Both the position numbers and the translations under genes were made by a program. A stretch of DNA of 64,000 bases from Microcella putealis (GTDB lineage Bacteria; Actinomycetota; Actinomycetes; Actinomycetales; Microbacteriaceae). Shown piece after piece: positions 60,904-64,000 of the stretch (positions are counted from its first letter, which is position 1; each line of letters starts with the position of its first letter). The notes beneath the pieces are model-generated. The model ran no database searches, was not told the DNA's origin, and was given only the letters and a program-made list of their open reading frames with translations. The stretch is taken from positions 310,001 through 374,000 of the forward strand of contig NZ_SGWW01000003.1 in the NCBI RefSeq assembly GCF_004216575.1. Reading direction: 5' to 3'.

Positions 60904-61820
60904 GCGACGACGCCCCGCGCATCCTCGTCGTCGGCGACGTCATCAACGACATCGTCGTCTTGCCGTCGGAAGAGTTGCGCCCCGACACCGACACCGCGTC
61001 GACCATCATCGCGACGCCCGGCGGTTCGGCCGCGAACACGGCGGCCTGGGTCGGCTGGCACGGCGTGCCCGTCGACTTTGTCGGTCGCGTGGGGGCGGGC
61101 GACGCCGAAACTCACCGGCGCATCTTCGCCGAGGCCGGGGTCACGGCACACCTCGCCGAGTCGACCACCCGCGGCACCGGCACGATCGTGATCATCGCCG
61201 AGGGCGAGCGGCGCACCATGCTCACCGACCGCGGTGCCAACGACGAGCTCGACCCGGCGAGCGTGACCGACGAACTGCTCGAGCGCGCCAGCGTTCTGCA
61301 CCTCACGGGCTACGGCCTCGTCAATGCCTTCACGGCCGACGACGTTGCGCGGCTGATTGCGCGCGCCCGCGAGCATGGCGTTAAGGTCTCGCTCGACCCC
61401 GGTTCGGTCGGTTTTATCAGCGACTACGGGCCCGCCGCGTTCCGGCGTGCGGTGACCGGTGTTGACCTGCTGCTGCCGAATCTCGCCGAGGCGCGGCTGC
61501 TCATCGGCCAGCCCGAGGCGCCGGCCGCGCACGCCGCTGTTGTGCTACTCGACGTGGCACCGCTCGTTATGTTGACCGACGGCGCGCGCGGCGTCATCGT
61601 TGCCGAACAGTCGGGGGTCGTGCACGAGATCGCGGTCGACGAGGTGCCGACCGTCGACTCGACGGGCGCGGGCGATGCCTTCGGTGCCGGTGTGCTCGTG
61701 GCGTTGGCGACCGGTCAGGATGTTCGCGCGGCCGCCGCTCAGGGCATGCGGGCCGCGGCGATCGCGGTCAGTCGAGCGGGAGGACGACCGCCGGCCGGTC
61801 GCGGGACTGCCGCGCGCTGA
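60900..61820 (+). CDS. psuK: Pseudouridine kinase (PfkB family)
   Basis: A 306-residue ribokinase-fold kinase. ILVVGDVINDIVVLPSEEL and ATPGGSAANTAAWVGWHGVPVDFVGRVGAGDAETHR are the N-terminal signature; TVDSTGAGDAFGAGVLVAL carries the catalytic Asp. Coupled to psuG, it should convert pseudouridine to pseudouridine 5'-phosphate, completing the two-step salvage route. GTG 60900 overlaps psuG. Its last 53 bases overlap the 3' end of the convergent EamA gene. Confidence 0.85.
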   Translation: MSDDAPRILVVGDVINDIVVLPSEELRPDTDTASTIIATPGGSAANTAAWVGWHGVPVDFVGRVGAGDAETHRRIFAEAGVTAHLAESTTRGTGTIVIIAEGERRTMLTDRGANDELDPASVTDELLERASVLHLTGYGLVNAFTADDVARLIARAREHGVKVSLDPGSVGFISDYGPAAFRRAVTGVDLLLPNLAEARLLIGQPEAPAAHAAVVLLDVAPLVMLTDGARGVIVAEQSGVVHEIAVDEVPTVDSTGAGDAFGAGVLVALATGQDVRAAAAQGMRAAAIAVSRAGGRPPAGRGTAAR

Positions 61821-62676
61821 CGACCGCGCCGACACTCGCGACGATCACCGCGGCGACGGCGACGAGTTGCAGTACCGACAGCACCTGCCCGAGCACGACC
61901 AGCCCGGCGAGCGCGGCGACCGCGGGCCCGAGGCTCGAGAGCACGCCGAACACCCGGGTCGGCATGGTCTTCAGCGCGATGAATTCGAGCGCGTACGGCA
62001 CGGCCGACGTCATGAGGGCGATGCCGGCGAAGACCGCGACGAGCGTGGGGTTGGCGACAACAGCATCCGTCGCCTGCGTGGCCCCGAAGGGCGCGACGAA
62101 GACGGCCGCGACGACCATGGCGACGGCGAGCGCGTCAACCCCGCGCGGGGCCGGGCGGTCGTCGCTCGTGGCGCCGAGGCGGGCCGAGGCGACGATGTAG
62201 AGCGCCCAAAAGGCGGCGGCCGCGGCGGCGTAGAGGGCGCCGTCGAGGGCGAGGGCGCCGCCGCGGTCGATGCCGAGCAGCAGCACGCCGACGGCGGCGA
62301 GGGCGACCCAGGCGAGGTCGCGGGCGCGCCGAGTTCCGGCGACGGCGACGGCGAGGGGCCCGAGCAGTTCGATGGTGACGGCGACGCCGATCGGGATGCG
62401 TTCGATCGCCAGGTAGATGAGCGCGTTCATGCCGCCGAGGCCCACGCCGAGCAGGAGGACTCCCGCCCAGGTGCGGCGGCTCCAGCCGCGCATGCGGGGC
62501 CGAATCACCAGCATCAGGATGCTCGCGGCGAGCACCAAACGCAGGGTCGCCGCCCCGAGACTGCCCACCTCGCTGAAGGTGCCCCCGGCGATGGCGTTTC
62601 CGAATTGAACGGAGAGGATCGCCGTGACGGCGAGCGCGACCGGGGTGGCGGGCGTGCGGCGGGTGCGGGGGCTCAC
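61768..62676 (-). CDS. EamA-family exporter (RhtA-like)
   Basis: A 302-residue protein with ten predicted helices from two EamA repeats (VALAVTAILSVQFGNAIAGGTFSEVGSLGAATLRLVLAASILMLVIRPRM; ALYAAAAAAFWALYIVASARLG; and VPYALEFIALKTMPTRVFGVLSSLGPAVAALAGLVVLGQVLS). The second half resembles RhtA threonine/homoserine exporters. GTG 62676 is chosen because the upstream frame lacks hydrophobic sequence and AATACT lies six bases before it. It overlaps psuK tail to tail. Confidence 0.82.
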   Translation of the reverse strand: MSPRTRRTPATPVALAVTAILSVQFGNAIAGGTFSEVGSLGAATLRLVLAASILMLVIRPRMRGWSRRTWAGVLLLGVGLGGMNALIYLAIERIPIGVAVTIELLGPLAVAVAGTRRARDLAWVALAAVGVLLLGIDRGGALALDGALYAAAAAAFWALYIVASARLGATSDDRPAPRGVDALAVAMVVAAVFVAPFGATQATDAVVANPTLVAVFAGIALMTSAVPYALEFIALKTMPTRVFGVLSSLGPAVAALAGLVVLGQVLSVLQLVAVAAVIVASVGAVVSARQSRDRPAVVLPLD

Positions 62677-62730
62677 TGCCTGAGTATTGCGCACCGGTCG
62701 TCGCGTCCGCGTGCGGGGTCGTGCGCACAC

Positions 62731-62775
62731 AAAAAGAACCCCGGTTCCGCCGCCCGAATATCGGCGGAACCGGGG
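62731..62775 (-). terminator. Terminator of the low-complexity secreted-protein gene
   Basis: CCCCGGTTCCGCCG (62739-62752) pairs perfectly with CGGCGGAACCGGGG (62762-62775), and on the minus strand the stem is followed by TTCTTTTTG (A-run 62731-62735): a classical intrinsic terminator about 55 bases after the gene stop. Confidence 0.9.
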
Positions 62776-62829
62776 CTCGCACGTCGCGTCGTTCCCCCGA
62801 ACGACGCTGGAACGGTCGACTTTGCTGTG

Positions 62830-63267
62830 TTAGTCGACCGAGTCGACGCTCGCCGGCGAGTCAACGCTGGCGGGCGAGGCGACGCTGGCCGGCGAGGCGG
62901 GGCTCGCGGGCGACGGCACCGACACGGGGCTGACCGGCGACGGCGCCGACTGCGCCGAAATCGGGCTGATCGGCGACGGCAGCGATACCGGGCTCACCGG
63001 CGACTGGGTCGAGACCGGCGAGGGGGTCATCGTGCTGGCGGGTGACGGGGTGACGATCGAGTCGCTCGTGACGCCGAAGGTGACGTCGGCGCTGCCGGTG
63101 CCGTTGCCCTTCACGTCGGCGGCGTCGGCGCGGTCGCCGGTGCCGGTGCCGGTGAACAGCGGAATCGCGCTGGCGGCCGTGGCGGCGCCACCGGCGAGAA
63201 CGCCGAGGCTGAGGGCGCTCGCGGCGCCGATCGCGACCCAGTTCTTGGGGTTCAGGGTGGGTGCCAT
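62830..63267 (-). CDS. Secreted Ser/Pro/Val low-complexity protein
   Basis: A 145-residue protein: signal peptide or anchor (VAIGAASALSLGVLAGGAATAASA), a short Gly/Thr segment, then about 90 residues of SPVSP/SPAS/SPI repeats (for example SPVSPVSLPSPISPISAQSAPSPVSPVSVPSPASPASP) ending SVDSPASVDSVD. It is probably extracellular and unstructured, like wall-associated proline-rich stalks; no domain is recognised. GGAG stands before the ATG. Strong intrinsic terminator downstream. Confidence 0.65.
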   Translation of the reverse strand: MAPTLNPKNWVAIGAASALSLGVLAGGAATAASAIPLFTGTGTGDRADAADVKGNGTGSADVTFGVTSDSIVTPSPASTMTPSPVSTQSPVSPVSLPSPISPISAQSAPSPVSPVSVPSPASPASPASVASPASVDSPASVDSVD

Positions 63268-63363
63268 GGTGGTACTCCTTGCCTTGCTGTGTGAAGCGAC
63301 CGACCCGAGCGGTCGTTCGCGATGTGACTACTCTCGGCGCGGCCGATGAGACGACAAGGAGGT

Positions 63364-63419
63364 GTGCGTGAGTGCTCTCTCATTCTCGGCGCGAACTTCA
63401 TGAGGGCTCTCTCACGCAC
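63364..63419. repeat. Long interrupted inverted repeat with CebR-like words
   Basis: GTGCGTGAG (63364-63372) and CTCACGCAC (63411-63419) are perfectly inverted. Inside lie GTGAGTGCTCTCTCAT (63368-63383) and ATGAGGGCTCTCTCAC (63400-63415), each two to four mismatches from the palindrome GTGAGAGCGCTCTCAC of the ceb operon, 32 bases centre to centre. They sit about 100 bases upstream of the secreted-protein gene on the minus strand. Confidence 0.5.
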
Positions 63420-63460
63420 GATCGCCGGATGCGCGGCGCGGGTTCACGCGCCCCTCGCGA

Positions 63461-64000
63461 TTACGAGGCGCGCGCCTTCGCCGCCTTGACCGCCTCATAC
63501 CCGTCGAGCGCCGCCTGCCGCGACTCCTTGAGATCGACCATCGGCGCGGGGTAGTCGTCCGTGCCCTCGTCGGGTACCCACTTCGCCACGTACTCGTTGC
63601 GCGGGTCAAACTTCTGCGCCTGCAGCACCGGATTAAACACGCGGAAGTACGGCGCCGCATCCGCCCCCGATCCTGCGACCCACTGCCACGAGGCGGCGTT
63701 CGACGCCTCGTCGGCGTCGACGAGCGTGTCCCAGAACCACTCCTCGCCCGCGCGCCAGTCGATCTGGAGGTTCTTCGTCAGGAAGCTGGCGGTGATCATG
63801 CGAACGCGGTTGTGCATCCAGCCGATGTGCCAGAGCTGGCGCATGCCCGCGTCGACGATCGGAATGCCGGTGCGGCCTTTCTGCCAGCGCTCAAGGCCGG
63901 CGGTTGCGGGGTCGTTCCACGGGTAGGCGTCGAACTCGCGGCGGTAGTTGACGGTGGCGAGGTCGGGGTGGTGAAAGAGCAGGTGGTACGAGAACTCGCG
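63461..64000 (-). CDS. Deoxyribodipyrimidine photolyase, C-terminal part (cut by the window edge)
   Basis: The visible 179 residues are the FAD-binding end of a cryptochrome/photolyase: REFSYHLLFHHPDLATVNYRREFDAYPWNDP, WQKGRTGIPIVDAGMRQLWHIGWMHNRVRMITASFLTKNLQIDWRAGEEWFWDTLVDADEASNAASWQWVAGSGADAAPYFRVFNPVLQAQKFDPRNEYVAKW. The R-M-ITASFLTK strand, DADEASNAASWQWVAG and FNP are family-defining. It should repair cyclobutane pyrimidine dimers with light. The gene starts beyond the right edge. Confidence 0.92.
   Translation of the reverse strand, partial: REFSYHLLFHHPDLATVNYRREFDAYPWNDPATAGLERWQKGRTGIPIVDAGMRQLWHIGWMHNRVRMITASFLTKNLQIDWRAGEEWFWDTLVDADEASNAASWQWVAGSGADAAPYFRVFNPVLQAQKFDPRNEYVAKWVPDEGTDDYPAPMVDLKESRQAALDGYEAVKAAKARAS

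Overview
This is a high-GC, gene-dense chromosomal window from an actinobacterium, most likely a member of the Microbacteriaceae. The support is the GC- and Ala-rich coding style, many GTG starts, frequent GGATGCG/CGCATCC words, a large set of apparently leaderless genes (TANNNT hexamers 6-7 nt before the start codon), and lineage-typical genes such as a BxlEFGA-type xylo-oligosaccharide operon, a CebEFG/BglB/CebR-type cello-oligosaccharide operon, and LytR-CpsA-Psr and HmuUV proteins. The family-level placement is an inference from style, not from a database match.

Layout. 1-2.2 kb: the end of an unknown gene, a zinc alcohol dehydrogenase and a PfkB-type sugar kinase. 2.3-15.7 kb: a xylan/xylose block. 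It has a lipoprotein binding protein, two permeases, a GH3 beta-xylosidase and a GH10 xylanase without a signal peptide in one overlapping operon; then, on the minus strand, a cyclase-like alpha-alpha barrel protein, a LacI regulator (BxlR-like) and a ROK regulator (XylR-like); then xylA and xylB. 15.8-24.8 kb: an orphan alpha-E domain protein, a MarR/MFS/zinc-ribbon operon, a hydrolase, a divergent cupin/sulfurtransferase pair, a lipoate ligase-heme ABC operon, a GNAT and a membrane protein. 24.8-30.9 kb: the ceb/bgl operon with two palindromic operators and a long intercistronic hairpin. 31-37.3 kb: a secreted amidase-like protein, an intact IS481 element with terminal repeats and a 6-bp target duplication, a MalY-type lyase, phosphoglucomutase and pheA. 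37.3-41.8 kb: a 1397-residue modular, sortase-anchored GH10 xylanase. 41.8-55.1 kb: mainly housekeeping (lipid kinase, serS, HAD phosphatase, two tRNA-Ser, LCP, a sulfatase-fold membrane enzyme, a histidine kinase, tRNA-Arg, an amino-acid permease, two crotonase-fold enzymes). 55.1-60.0 kb: a scarred mobile region with an ISL3 element, a 3' fragment of a tRNA-Thr, a monooxygenase/AraC-type regulator pair, a truncated IS481 transposase, and an IS3-type element with an in-frame stop in orfB. 60-64 kb: psuG-psuK, an EamA exporter, a low-complexity secreted protein and the 3' part of a photolyase gene.

How the parts fit. The surface xylanase (37.5 kb) should release xylo-oligosaccharides. BxlEFG would import them, the intracellular GH3 and GH10 enzymes would trim them to xylose, and XylA and XylB would feed xylulose-5-phosphate into the pentose phosphate pathway. 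Two motif classes recur at these loci. One is a CGAAA-N1/2-TTTCG palindrome (bxlE leader and the distant surface xylanase). The other is a TTG-N10-CAA element (bxlE, xylR/xylA and the surface xylanase). This suggests that the 28-kb-distant genes form one regulon under two regulators. The ceb/bgl operon would handle cellobiose-type sugars under its own LacI regulator. All functional statements are inferred from the sequence; no database search was run.
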